Positions 28,388 to 37,356 of a DNA stretch of 64,000 bases are shown piece by piece; the stretch's first letter is position 1, and every line of letters begins with the position of its first letter. The DNA is from Iodobacter fluviatilis. GTDB lineage: Bacteria; Pseudomonadota; Gammaproteobacteria; Burkholderiales; Chitinibacteraceae. The stretch covers positions 1,860,001-1,924,000 of the forward strand of contig NZ_CP025781.1 in the NCBI RefSeq assembly GCF_004194535.1, given 5' to 3'. The position numbers and the translations under genes were made by a program. The notes under the pieces are model-generated. The model did not search any database and was not told the origin of the DNA. It was given only the letters and a program-made list of their open reading frames with translations.

Positions 28388-30298
28388 TTAATTTTTATTT
28401 TTGGCGTCGAGATAAGCCTGCGCACCATACTTCTGGGCGTTTAATCTGGCCCGTTCGCTTAGATTCGGTGGGGCTTCTTCTCTTTTTATGCCTTTATCAT
28501 TTAATGATTGATTCAAGGTGCAGGAAACAGTTAATGCCACATGTCCTAGGGTCGAAGGCTTCGCCCTCTCCCGACGCTTACGCTTCGCTTCAGCGGCAAA
28601 GGCCACCCCTAAAAACACCGCCTCTTGTTTTTGCTTCTGGGCGCGTTTCATTTCGGCCACTTCGTGTTGGCTGTATTCGATATGGGATACGCCCTTAAAT
28701 GGGCCTTTTTGGGCGGGGCAAGTTTTGCCTAGGCGTGCTTTGCTTTTGGCTCCCCATTGCACTGTCCAACCTTCTTTGTGAGTGAGCACTTGGCCACGCT
28801 TGCTCTTTACGCCGCAAATCACCGCAACCACTTCGCCATAGCCGTTGATTTGCTCGCGCTTTACCAGTTCCAGCGGGTCGTTTTCCATTGCAACCATATA
28901 GGCTCTAAAGTCGCCCTTGTCGGCGGCATCCCATGCGCTGCCCAAGATACGGGTAGGGCAAACGATCTGGCCATCAAGGTGTAAGTCGCGTAAAGCGGTG
29001 AGCGGGGCTAGTACATCGGCGCGGCCTGATCTCATGGCCTTCATGGCTTCGGTAATGCAGGGCTGTAAATTGCCGTCGATTAACCCTTTCGCGGCTTCGA
29101 CAATGGCCGGCTCTTTATCTAGCGCAATGAGTTTTTCTAATAGGGTTTCAGCGTCTTTGCGCACGCGGCGGGATTCGCGGTAAGGCGTAACCGGCGCGGT
29201 GCCAAACATCTGGAACTGACGACGGCCTAAAATACGCGCCCAGACCGTGGCACGCTGCGCGCCGCTGATGGCATCCATACCCGCTTCGGTATCGCCGTCC
29301 ACTTTGTAGCCGTCAATATTTTTAGCGATGTAGGCGATGGCATAGGCCACAGCGGCATAAACCATATCTTGGCCTTTGCGTGGCTTGATGGGGTCTATTT
29401 TTACGCGGACTGTTTGAGCGTTTTTTTCATTGGGTTCGGCTTGCAGAAACTTATCGCGGATGATCTTCAGGGCTTCGCTGGCGTTTTGCGGCTTCACAAA
29501 AAAGATTAAGTGCCAGTGCGGGGTGCCGTCTTTGTGCGGCTCTAAAGTGCGCAGCCCCATAAAATCAATTTCGGCTTTGCTAAATTGGGTGCGGCATTGC
29601 GCCCAGCACTTAGTCAAATAGCTGGCGGTTTGTTGCTGGCTGTAGCCATTCCATTTTTTATTGAGGATCAGCTTTAAGTGCGGTTTTTCGCCAACGCTGG
29701 TACAGCGGTGGTAGCAGCCTGGCGCAGTCAGCGTGATGGCGTAAGCGCGGTAGCCCAGTTCTTGCGCCCGTTCGGCCATGCCCTTGGTACGGACAATCAA
29801 CTCGGTGCGCTTATTCTTGCCGTTGGCCATACTGCCTGCCAGTACATCGGCCATATCGATCACTTCGCCATCGGGCGAAATAGCCACCGCTTCGGCCATC
29901 GCCACCGCGCCTTGTTGGGCACGGATGACCATTCGTTCTAAATTCCACGGGCTAACATAAGCCTGATCTTTACCCATGCCGATACCGTAGGAATAGGCGC
30001 GGGCTTCGGCGGCGCGGATAGCGAGCGTGCGCAAGCGCTTACTCCACCACTTATCTGACTTGATCCGTGCGACCAGCTCCAGCACATAACGGCGCTGGGA
30101 CGGTTTCATTTTCTTGTATTCAAGGTGCTTTACACCGTGCTCGGGTAGTACGATCCAGCCACGAGCCACCACCATTTCTAGTAATTCCAGCGGCGCTTCG
30201 ATATTTGAGCAACGCACAGCAAATTCTTTGGCCTTGGCGCGACACTCGGTATCTGTGGCGGTTTCCAGCCATGCTTGTAAATTGAATTTTGGAATCAT
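28388..30298 (-). CDS. P2-type replication initiation protein A (HUH endonuclease)
   Basis: A 636-residue phage GPA-family protein. It would nick the phage origin, usually inside its own gene, and start rolling-circle replication. It has the HUH metal motif 'DGTPHWHLIFF' and a downstream 'YAVAYAIAYIAKN'-type motif with Tyr/Lys residues typical of GPA. The frame is open to 30361, but ATG 30298 overlaps the upstream stop (ATGA), fixing the start. Full length, so island replication may still be possible. Confidence 0.9.
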   Translation of the reverse strand: MIPKFNLQAWLETATDTECRAKAKEFAVRCSNIEAPLELLEMVVARGWIVLPEHGVKHLEYKKMKPSQRRYVLELVARIKSDKWWSKRLRTLAIRAAEARAYSYGIGMGKDQAYVSPWNLERMVIRAQQGAVAMAEAVAISPDGEVIDMADVLAGSMANGKNKRTELIVRTKGMAERAQELGYRAYAITLTAPGCYHRCTSVGEKPHLKLILNKKWNGYSQQQTASYLTKCWAQCRTQFSKAEIDFMGLRTLEPHKDGTPHWHLIFFVKPQNASEALKIIRDKFLQAEPNEKNAQTVRVKIDPIKPRKGQDMVYAAVAYAIAYIAKNIDGYKVDGDTEAGMDAISGAQRATVWARILGRRQFQMFGTAPVTPYRESRRVRKDAETLLEKLIALDKEPAIVEAAKGLIDGNLQPCITEAMKAMRSGRADVLAPLTALRDLHLDGQIVCPTRILGSAWDAADKGDFRAYMVAMENDPLELVKREQINGYGEVVAVICGVKSKRGQVLTHKEGWTVQWGAKSKARLGKTCPAQKGPFKGVSHIEYSQHEVAEMKRAQKQKQEAVFLGVAFAAEAKRKRRERAKPSTLGHVALTVSCTLNQSLNDKGIKREEAPPNLSERARLNAQKYGAQAYLDAKNKN

Positions 30299-30753
30299 TG
30301 CGCGGTCGCCTTGGCATACCATGCGTTTTGCAGCGTGGTTTCGCCTTCTGCTATCAAGCACCCCAGCAAGCCGCGCATCTGTTTAAGCTTGGCGGATTCA
30401 CGGGCTAAATCAAATTGATGAAGGCGGGCCATGCGGGCATGGATCGCGGCATCGGCTTTTTGTGCCCATGCTAATAAATCGGTCAGCTCTTGGTTTTCTG
30501 CTTGATTCAATACCGGCAAAGGCTTGCGCTGTGGTTTCAGTGTGCCGAGAACTTCTTCGCCGTCGTCGGCATAGATAAAGGCAGGGCGTTCTTGTTTTAC
30601 TTCTGGCAAAGGCATGGGCGGGGCGTTTCTGACCATCGCTAGAGCAAGGCTTCGCGCATCAACACTGACATCAGTGACCACACAGCGCTTAGGTTCTAAA
30701 GCGCTGACAGGTAGATCAATCCTTGTTTGTAACTGCTTTGCGAGAGCGACCAT
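30295..30753 (-). CDS. Hypothetical phage protein upstream of replication protein A
   Basis: 152 residues, mostly helical and charged, no recognised motif. It is coupled to the replication gene by an ATGA overlap, so it is probably part of the replication module. Confidence 0.65.
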   Translation of the reverse strand: MVALAKQLQTRIDLPVSALEPKRCVVTDVSVDARSLALAMVRNAPPMPLPEVKQERPAFIYADDGEEVLGTLKPQRKPLPVLNQAENQELTDLLAWAQKADAAIHARMARLHQFDLARESAKLKQMRGLLGCLIAEGETTLQNAWYAKATAQ

Positions 30754-30834
30754 GTTTTATCCAGACGTGACAAAGCCCCTACGGCTGTTAAACAGGCGCG
30801 GGGAGGCTTCAGAATGTGGGGTTTTAGTGCTGCT

Positions 30835-31086
30835 TTAGAGTGCGAGGGGGAGCTGGTCTTTATGAAACTTTGGATCGTTGGAGGGTCTAAACTCTGTCCA
30901 TTTAAAGACTTCTAGATCTTCTACAAAATTTGGAATATGTGAGCGGCTAAACTGAATAGTGACCTCAAACCTAGCTGAGCACTCTCGGCATCTTACAGCC
31001 GCCGCTACTGAGGTTGGGGATGTACGGTGGCTGTCTCGTGTATTGGTTTTAGAATTACAGTATGGGCAAAAGATTTCTACGGCCAT
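30835..31086 (-). CDS. ogr: Ogr/Delta-like zinc-finger late-gene activator
   Basis: 83 residues. 'FCPYCNSKTNTRDSHRTS' and 'VRCRECSARFEVTIQF' give the four zinc ligands and the R-T-S stretch of the Ogr/Delta family, which activates P2 late promoters. GGAG precedes ATG 31086; the frame extends to 31137 without better support. Most late genes it would serve are deleted. Confidence 0.85.
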   Translation of the reverse strand: MAVEIFCPYCNSKTNTRDSHRTSPTSVAAAVRCRECSARFEVTIQFSRSHIPNFVEDLEVFKWTEFRPSNDPKFHKDQLPLAL

Positions 31087-31196
31087 GATGATTACTCCAA
31101 AGCTAACAAAAATTACAAAACCTAAAGGCAGAGCCACAAACGACTACCATTCGTCGGGTAAAGCGCTTATATTTCTCTACGAAACTTAATCGCGCA

Positions 31197-31478
31197 TTAA
31201 GCGACAGCGGCTTGTTCTATCTCGATAAGATCAATGTCTTCTAAGTCTTTAAGCTCTTCTGCTGGGATTTCAACCCCACGAAAAGCCAAACCTTCTAAGA
31301 TCAATATTCGGCACATAGAAGCAACAGACCTTGATTCTTGCTTTGCAATTGAACCCACAACGGGGTGCTCAATTGTTGTTAATCGTAAATTGATGCCTCG
31401 GCGGCTGAGTAGGCCGCGCGGCGCTCTGGGCATGCTTTGATCGCCTGAATCGTTTTCTTCCATTGTTTGCGCTACCAT
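31197..31478 (-). CDS. Small phage protein, possible ribbon-helix-helix regulator
   Basis: 93 residues. 'INLRLTTIEHPVVGSIAKQE' followed by 'SMCRILILEGL' resembles a ribbon-helix-helix fold, with an acidic tail. It is first of the leftward early genes and divergent from the repressor, the position of a Cox- or Apl-like switch protein. Assignment by position is inference. Confidence 0.55.
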   Translation of the reverse strand: MVAQTMEENDSGDQSMPRAPRGLLSRRGINLRLTTIEHPVVGSIAKQESRSVASMCRILILEGLAFRGVEIPAEELKDLEDIDLIEIEQAAVA

Positions 31479-31519
31479 TAAGGCTGTTTAGAGTGACATT
31501 AAGAGACTTGCTAGAATCT

Positions 31520-31972
31520 ATGACCAAATTATCATCAACATCCCAACTGTTGTCAAGTCAAGACGGTGACATGATTTCTGTTTCTAGGCGTTTGAAGGAA
31601 GAGCGGAAGCGGCTTGGACTTTCCCGTGAAATAGCTGCTAAGGCGCTTGGGGTCTCTGTTACATCTCTTTACACATATGAAGGGAATAGAGTTACACCGC
31701 CAGTGTCGGTACTAATACCACTAGCTAAATTAGGGGCTGATGTTCAATACATCGTGACAGGTGAACGTGCTACAGCTCTTCTGTCTCCAGAAGAGCAACA
31801 GATGATTTCTGCTTTACGTGCAGCGACGCCATCAGTGCGGACTGCTCTTTTATCAATGGCTCATGCAGGCGTTGATAAGCAGGTAGTCGTTCAGCAAAAA
31901 TATGTTGGAGGAGTTGGCAAGGTCATTGAGGGTGATTTGACCATCCACGGTGATCAAACTTTTAAATTTTGA
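31520..31972 (+). CDS. Phage repressor-like XRE-family regulator
   Basis: 150 residues with a helix-turn-helix near 25-75 ('RLKEERKRLGLSREIAAKAL GVSVTSLYTYE'). The C-terminal tail 'VGGVGKVIEGDLTIHGDQTF' is not a LexA-type peptidase domain. Probably the lysogeny repressor, divergent from the early operon. Starts at 31520 or the internal ATG near 31571 (MISVSRR) are both possible. Confidence 0.8.
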   Translation: MTKLSSTSQLLSSQDGDMISVSRRLKEERKRLGLSREIAAKALGVSVTSLYTYEGNRVTPPVSVLIPLAKLGADVQYIVTGERATALLSPEEQQMISALRAATPSVRTALLSMAHAGVDKQVVVQQKYVGGVGKVIEGDLTIHGDQTFKF

Positions 31973-31987
31973 ATGTGAACGGCCATT

Positions 31988-32024
31988 AAAAAAACAGCGC
32001 ATATATTGTGAACGCTGTTTTTTT
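31988..32024 (+). terminator. Terminator of the repressor gene
   Basis: AAAAAAACAGCG / CGCTGTTTTTTT, perfect 12-bp stem 15 bp after the stop. Confidence 0.85.
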
Positions 32025-32034
32025 GCTAATTGAG

Positions 32035-32057
32035 CCCGCAATTTGGCGGGTTTTTTT
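32035..32057 (+). terminator. Second terminator in tandem
   Basis: CCCGC / GCGGG stem followed by seven T, directly after the first terminator. Confidence 0.7.
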
Positions 32058-32071
32058 ATGGCTAATTCAAA

Positions 32072-32326
32072 ATGAAAGATAGAAAATTCTTCGATTCCAC
32101 TGGTATGGCTGCATGTAAGGATATTAAAATTAATCACGCACACTTTCATTTTCCCGCTTCATCTCGCCTACTTTGGCTTGCCTGTTTAATTCTGTCTTTT
32201 GCGCTGGGTGTGGTGACGGGCAGAGACTATCTGCCTGTTCGGTATTCGCCAGAGGATAAGCCCGCTATGACAGAGCAACAAGTTGATTCACAGCCACTGA
32301 CAATCGATGCGAGTTCTGCGGTATAG
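32072..32326 (+). CDS. Hypothetical phage membrane protein
   Basis: 84 residues with one hydrophobic segment ('LLWLACLILSFALGVVTG') after about 30 polar residues. It could be a lysogenic-conversion or exclusion protein; nothing recognisable. It is framed by terminators on both sides, so it is a single-gene unit. Confidence 0.55.
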   Translation: MKDRKFFDSTGMAACKDIKINHAHFHFPASSRLLWLACLILSFALGVVTGRDYLPVRYSPEDKPAMTEQQVDSQPLTIDASSAV

Positions 32327-32341
32327 GTCGCAGGTAAACAA

Positions 32342-32364
32342 AAGCCCCTGACTGGCAGGGGCTT
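32342..32364. terminator. Bidirectional terminator between convergent genes
   Basis: AAGCCCCTG / CAGGGGCTT, perfect 9-bp stem, 5-base loop, between the membrane gene and the convergent antitoxin gene. Confidence 0.75.
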
Positions 32365-32390
32365 GGTTAGTGGGGCCAATTATCAGCGCT

Positions 32391-32726
32391 CTAGCCAATA
32401 TGTATGGTTACTGGCTTATCTGCACGGCCCAGCAAAGAAATCAGCGTATCAATCGTAAACTTATTGGTTTTTTTATTAACTACATCCGAAACGCGTGGTC
32501 GCGAAATATGGAGTATTGCTGCCGCTTCAGCTTGCTTAAGCTGCTTGCCTTCAATCCATGACCCTAACTCTGTAATAAGCTGCTCTTTGAGCATTAAGGT
32601 AGCATCAATTTGTTTTTGTGATTCGGCGTGATAGCGCTGTGCCTCTTCCGGCGCAAAGCCAAGCTCAGCAAACAAGTTGGCACCTGGCGGGGTGATATGT
32701 TGGATTGTGGTGTCAATATTTTTCAT
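32391..32726 (-). CDS. HigA-like XRE antitoxin
   Basis: 111 residues with a C-terminal helix-turn-helix ('GKQLKQAEAAAILHISRPRVSDV...DTLISLLGRADKPV') typical of HigA/HTH_37 antitoxins. Translationally coupled (ATGA) behind the toxin gene, the toxin-first order of higBA loci. Expected to neutralise the toxin and autoregulate. Confidence 0.85.
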   Translation of the reverse strand: MKNIDTTIQHITPPGANLFAELGFAPEEAQRYHAESQKQIDATLMLKEQLITELGSWIEGKQLKQAEAAAILHISRPRVSDVVNKKTNKFTIDTLISLLGRADKPVTIHIG

Positions 32727-33085
32727 GGCTCTGTTTTCCTTGATTGAACGATGGCCCGATAGCGTGCTTCGGCAATGTCCTTATCTTTTTTTGCGGTCGC
32801 TTCTGTTTTCTTGTGGAAGCAATGCAATACATAAATGGCCTCTTCAAACTTGGCCACATACATTACGCGAAAGATACCGGCTGCATCTTTAATCCGAACC
32901 TCTTTTGTTCCTTGGCCTACGTCATTAAAAGGCTTCCAATCATCTGGATCTAAACCGGCTTGTACTTTTGAGAGTTGGTAGCCTGCCTCTTTACGTGGCC
33001 CTTCTGGAAAGTGAATAAGGTCATCAAATGATGATCCCGCCCACCTTATTTCTTTATCATCTCGCATGTATAAAATTCTATACAT
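32723..33085 (-). CDS. HigB/Gp49-like toxin (RelE superfamily)
   Basis: 120 residues of the phage-derived Gp49-like family: 'LYMRDDKEIRWAGSSFDDL', 'GQGTKEVRIKDAAGIFRVMYVAKFEEAIYVLHCFHKKT'. Such toxins cleave mRNA on ribosomes. With the downstream antitoxin it forms an addiction module that would help retain this defective island. Confidence 0.85.
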   Translation of the reverse strand: MYRILYMRDDKEIRWAGSSFDDLIHFPEGPRKEAGYQLSKVQAGLDPDDWKPFNDVGQGTKEVRIKDAAGIFRVMYVAKFEEAIYVLHCFHKKTEATAKKDKDIAEARYRAIVQSRKTEP

Positions 33086-33135
33086 TATTGTTGGTTTGCG
33101 CCAGTGTAAAACTTTGCATTAAAAAATTAGATGCT

Positions 33136-33161
33136 AAACGGCGGCCAGATGGTCGCCGTTT
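33136..33161. terminator. Hairpin between toxin gene and gene D
   Basis: AAACGGCG / CGCCGTTT, 8-bp stem after the D stop on the minus strand; the better T-run is on the plus strand. Confidence 0.55.
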
Positions 33162-33165
33162 TTAT

Positions 33166-34227
33166 TTACCCGTCCACTTCACTGGCCTTTACTTCCAGCT
33201 CTAAAGCCGTGGTGTAGCCGCTGTCGCTTAAGCTATGCACCACGCGGGTAATGATCCAGTCTTGCTGGTCGATAATCGGCTTAAAGCCTGAAACGCTGGC
33301 GGGTAGTTCGGGGAAGAGTTCGGGGCGGCCATAGGCGAGGGTGATTGAGAATTGAGCCACGCCGCGTTGCAGTTTTTCCCATTCGGCTTTTGCGGCCCGT
33401 TCGGCATTGGTTTTGCTGGCGTAAACGTGTCTTAGGGTTTTGACGTTATCGTCCGCGCCTTGGATCACTTCGCCTTGCCCTGGGCCTGCGGGTTTCTTTT
33501 GTCTGGGTTTGCGTTTTACGGTGGTGGTTTCTTTCTTGGCGGTTTTGGTGTTTTGCCAAGCAGCTTTTACGCCGCTATATGCGCCTCGGTCTGCGATGCC
33601 AAAGCGGTGGCCATCGCCAGATTGGCGGGTGATTTGTACTTTGCTGAGCGGTTTACCGCTGGCGGTGGTGGCTTGGCCCGCCTTCATAAAGATCAGGCTG
33701 CTATTTTTGACGGTGGCAATGGCATCAAACATTTTAGCCATGCGGCTTAAGAAGCTGGCGTCGCTTTCATTGGTTTGGTCAATATGGCTAATGGCTTGTT
33801 CGGCTAAGCCTTGCCCTATCCGATGCTCGATCTTGTTTTGCTTGCTGATGGTTTCAATAATCTGGCCCAGCGTGGTTTGGTGCCACGACCTTTCTTTTTT
33901 GACTGATAGGCCAGCGCGTAAATCGGCACTGCGGGCGCGAATGGTGAGCTGATCCGGTGCGCCGCTGTGCTCGACTTCATCCACCGTATATTGGCCCTTA
34001 TCCACTAAGCCGCTATCCGACCAGCCCAGCGATACGCTGACAATGGCACCGCGTGGCGGAATCTCGAGCAGGCCGTCGCTATCGTCCAGCGTGATATCGA
34101 GCTGATCCGCTTCAAAACCGCGATTGTCCGTCAGGCCAACCGATACCAGCCTATCGTTGACCAGCTTAGAAATATCCTTGCTACCCACGAGGATTTTAAA
34201 GCGTGGGGATTTGTGGCCTTCATTCAT
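33166..34227 (-). CDS. P2 gpD-like tail protein (late control D)
   Basis: 353 residues. In P2, gpD is the tail-hub protein (gp27/VgrG-like N-domain fold). Family features: 'DNRGFEADQLDITLDDSDG', 'LGWSDSGLVDKGQYTVDEVEHSG', 'SDASFLSRMAKMFDA' and the C-terminal 'FKPIIDQQDWIITRV'. Full length. Overlaps the U gene by 4 bases. Confidence 0.93.
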   Translation of the reverse strand: MNEGHKSPRFKILVGSKDISKLVNDRLVSVGLTDNRGFEADQLDITLDDSDGLLEIPPRGAIVSVSLGWSDSGLVDKGQYTVDEVEHSGAPDQLTIRARSADLRAGLSVKKERSWHQTTLGQIIETISKQNKIEHRIGQGLAEQAISHIDQTNESDASFLSRMAKMFDAIATVKNSSLIFMKAGQATTASGKPLSKVQITRQSGDGHRFGIADRGAYSGVKAAWQNTKTAKKETTTVKRKPRQKKPAGPGQGEVIQGADDNVKTLRHVYASKTNAERAAKAEWEKLQRGVAQFSITLAYGRPELFPELPASVSGFKPIIDQQDWIITRVVHSLSDSGYTTALELEVKASEVDG

Positions 34228-34634
34228 TGCAATAGCCCAATGATGGTTTCGAGAGTGTCAGACGTGATCCGCTTAAGGCTTAAGTTAAATTCAATCTTGC
34301 GGGCCGAGCCGTCTTGGTAAAACAGGCTGCGGGTGGTTTTAATCGATTCGATCACGTACTCGCCATAAATCCAGCCGGTGCCCTCAATTAAAAAATATTT
34401 CTCCCCGGTGTTGGCCATCTCGTCTAGCACCAGCAAAGACACCTCGCCCGCGTTGAGCTCTTCGTAAAGCGCGCCGCTCAGTGTGATGGTTTCCGCATCT
34501 GGCCCTAAGAATTGATGAGCAGGGCCGGTGCCGATACGGGTTTGGCTGGCGTGCCGCCATGATTTAGATTGCTCTAAAGTTTGGTAAGGCGCGCTGGCCA
34601 GCTCAAAAACAAACATGCCTAAAACCATCATCAT
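34224..34634 (-). CDS. P2 gpU-like tail-completion protein
   Basis: 136 residues. 'LGMFVFELASAPYQTLEQSKSWRHA' and 'LGPDAETITLSGALYEEL' are typical of gpU. The order T-U-D matches P2. It starts as the T gene ends. Confidence 0.92.
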   Translation of the reverse strand: MMMVLGMFVFELASAPYQTLEQSKSWRHASQTRIGTGPAHQFLGPDAETITLSGALYEELNAGEVSLLVLDEMANTGEKYFLIEGTGWIYGEYVIESIKTTRSLFYQDGSARKIEFNLSLKRITSDTLETIIGLLQ

Positions 34635-36412
34635 TAGTCGTTGTCTCCTAAGCGTGAACGGCTACGCACTTGCTTCTGGCGTTCGGCCTTGGCGATTTCT
34701 TTGGCAACCAGTTGGGCGAGTTTTTGTTCATCCATGCCTGGGGCGGCGTTGATTGTGATTTGGAATACAGGGGCAGAGGCGGCATTGTTTGCGGGTGCGG
34801 TGTTGGCAATGGGCGGGCGTGTATCGATGGTGACACCGGCCATTGCGCCAAGGCTGGCCCCACCAATCATCAGGCCGCTGGCCGCGTTAATGATTTGGTG
34901 GGTGATGTTCTTCATGGTGGCCAGTGGCGCATCTTTGCCATCCGTTAAGCCTTGATCTAAACCGGCCACGGTATGCCGCCCAATCTGGGCAAAGACGCGA
35001 GAAGGCGAGTGGATATCAAGCGCCTTTTGTACTGGCTCGGGCAGCATCTTGGCCAGCTCGTAGAACTTGCCTTTTAACCAGTCCCATTTGCTAGCAATGC
35101 CTTGCCATAAGCCTTCAACAATTTGCACCCCAATGGCCATGATTTTAATGGGCAAGCCAATAAAGGCGGCCAGTACTTCTGCGACAATCACAACAAGATG
35201 GGCGAGGAATTGACCAAAGCCGCTACCGCTCCGAGTCGCCCCCTCTAAACTTTCCTTAGTGGATTGAATCGGGGCAAACAGTTTACTTACCCATTCCCAC
35301 GCTATTTTAAAAGCGCCGATCATCCAATCCCATACCGGCATAAGCGGCTGTAATGCGGCCATTAATGGCGTAAACGTTTGCACAAAGATGGCTTTTAATG
35401 GGGCGATTCCCTCTGTAAAGCCTTGCCATAGGCCGGTAAAGAAGGCTTTGATGGGTTCCCAATATTTGTAAATGAGCAGGGCCGCTAAGGCGATGCCCGT
35501 CAAGACTAAGCCGATAGGGTTGGTGAGTGCCAGGCGGCCCACGAACGCCAGTGCTTGACCCAATTGCATGACGGCTTTAATGGGGAGTTTGATTAGACCT
35601 ATCCCGCCATTCAGTAAGCCTTTTCCGCCTTTCACGGCAAGATTAGCCCCTCCCTTGGCCGCATCTTTAGTCATTCCAGCTATACCGGCAGTTCGTGCGT
35701 ATTGCATGGCCCCCGTGGCCTTACTGGCCGCCATGGCCCCTTGTGCGCGGATGGCTTGCCAAATGGAGGCGGTATATCCTTTTACTGCGCGGTTGGCTCG
35801 GCCCATCGATCCGGTCATAGACTGGAATATGGCTTTGGGGCTGGTCTGATTCAGCGCTTTCAATGTGGCACTTAATTTTCCATAGCTTAGGGTGGCGGCT
35901 TTGACTAATTTTGTGCCTAACCCCATTTTGATATTCAGTAAGCTAAGCCCATAGCGCATCATCACCATCGGCCCCAGCGCGGCAGCCATAGCTAAGGTGA
36001 AGCCGCCCATAATGAGTAATGCTGCCGAAATAATGGCAAACAGCCTGACTAGCTTCTCTGTTAACGCTGGGTTTTCTTGCGTCCATTTTTTAACCTTGCC
36101 AATTACCTCGGTAATGCTTTGGATGACGCCACGTAAAGGGCCGTCGTTTGTTTCATAGAGCTGAATATTCAGGTCTTGCCATGCTGAGCTTAATTTTTTT
36201 ACATCGCCATTGGCATTGTCTGACATGATTTCGGCGATCTTCGCCGCTGTGCCCTTCGCGTTTTCTAAAACTTTGATGTAGTCATCAAGCGCACCGATGC
36301 CTTGATTCTCGATAAGTTCGGATACGCCTGTGGCCGCTTCGGCCCCAAAGACCTCTTTTAAAATGGATAGCTGGTCAGCCGTCCCCATTTTCTTTGTGGC
36401 TTCTGCAACCTC
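34634..36412 (-). pseudogene. P2 gpT-like tail tape-measure protein, 5' end lost at IS21
   Basis: About 593 codons of the C-terminal part remain. They have two long hydrophobic segments ('LFAIISAALLIMGGFTLAMA', 'LTNPIGLVLTGIALAALLIY') and the C-terminal 'DIHSPSRVFAQIGRHTVAGL', common in tape measures. The frame enters directly from the IS21 end at 36412/36413, so the start is missing. No longer functional as a tape measure. Confidence 0.9.
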
Positions 36413-36441
36413 TGTTCACGCCGATTGAAATTTGACCCACC
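36413..36441. repeat. IS21 left inverted repeat
   Basis: TGTTCACGCCGATTGAAATT then TGACCCACC; matches the right end with a few mismatches. Confidence 0.85.
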
Positions 36442-36555
36442 CTGCCGATCGAATTTTGACCCAGGGCCGAGCGTTGCTTTTTATCGGAGCAACTGTGCAT
36501 AAGTCTAGCAAATAGCGGGCCACTCACCCGCTATTTTTACGCCTTCAGGTTCGGC

Positions 36556-37356
36556 TTAAAACCGCTCAGCCTCGGTACGCGCTTCCTCCTTTCTGCTTTG
36601 CTCCCTTTGTTTTATCTTCGTTTTTGCTGCTAAGCTGCTGTGCTGGAAACGGTAGGAGTCATTCCCCGTTTCTACAATGTGGCAATGGTGCGTCAGCCGA
36701 TCCAACAACGCCGTCGTCATCTTGGCATCGCCAAATACACTCGACCATTCCGAGAAGTTCAGATTCGTGGTGATGATGACGCTGGTGTGCTCATAGAGCT
36801 TCGACAACAAATGAAACAGCAATGCGCCTCCGGCCTGACTAAAGGGTAAGTAGCCCAGTTCATCCAAAATCACCACATCCACTCGCATCAGCGCGAGTGC
36901 AATACGACCTGCTTTGCCTTCACGTTTTTCTTTTTCCAGTAAATTGACCAAATCCACGGTCGAATAAAAACGGCCGCGCTTGCCGTGATGCGTGATCCCG
37001 CCGATCGCTAACGCCGTGGCCAAATGTGTTTTACCCGTGCCTGGGCCGCCAATCAGTACGGTATTTTGTGCCGTGTCGGTAAAGGCCAATGTCGCCAGTT
37101 GATTGACCAGTGCTTGATCTGCCTTGCTCGCGCTAAAGTCAAATCCCGCTAAATCACGATGCACGGGAAACTTCGCTGCGCTCATTTGATGCTGAATCGA
37201 GCGCACCTTACGATCGCTGTGTTCTGCTTGCAATAAATGCTCAATCAGCCAGCCACACGTTTCCATACTCTGGCCGCCCTGGCTCTTCAGATCCAGCCAA
37301 GCGGCCGCCATCCCATGCAAGCGCAAGGCTTTGAGTTCAACACTCATCTCATGCAT
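36556..37356 (-). CDS. istB: IS21 helper ATPase IstB
   Basis: 266-residue AAA+ ATPase that helps IstA select and open target DNA. Walker A '[14 protein letters not shown]' near 105, Walker B '[13 protein letters not shown]' near 170. The start ATG 37356 overlaps the istA stop (ATGCATGA); the frame is open further upstream only inside istA. Confidence 0.93.
   Translation of the reverse strand: MHEMSVELKALRLHGMAAAWLDLKSQGGQSMETCGWLIEHLLQAEHSDRKVRSIQHQMSAAKFPVHRDLAGFDFSASKADQALVNQLATLAFTDTAQNTVLIGGPGTGKTHLATALAIGGITHHGKRGRFYSTVDLVNLLEKEKREGKAGRIALALMRVDVVILDELGYLPFSQAGGALLFHLLSKLYEHTSVIITTNLNFSEWSSVFGDAKMTTALLDRLTHHCHIVETGNDSYRFQHSSLAAKTKIKQREQSRKEEARTEAERF

Noticed and set aside
28468-30285. 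Several plus-strand ORFs opposite the replication gene
   Set aside because: Antisense shadows of a well-supported 636-residue protein.
33166-36412. Gene D-U-T remnants as part of the T6SS
   Set aside because: Sequence features are those of P2 tail proteins in P2 order; resemblance to T6SS parts reflects shared ancestry only.
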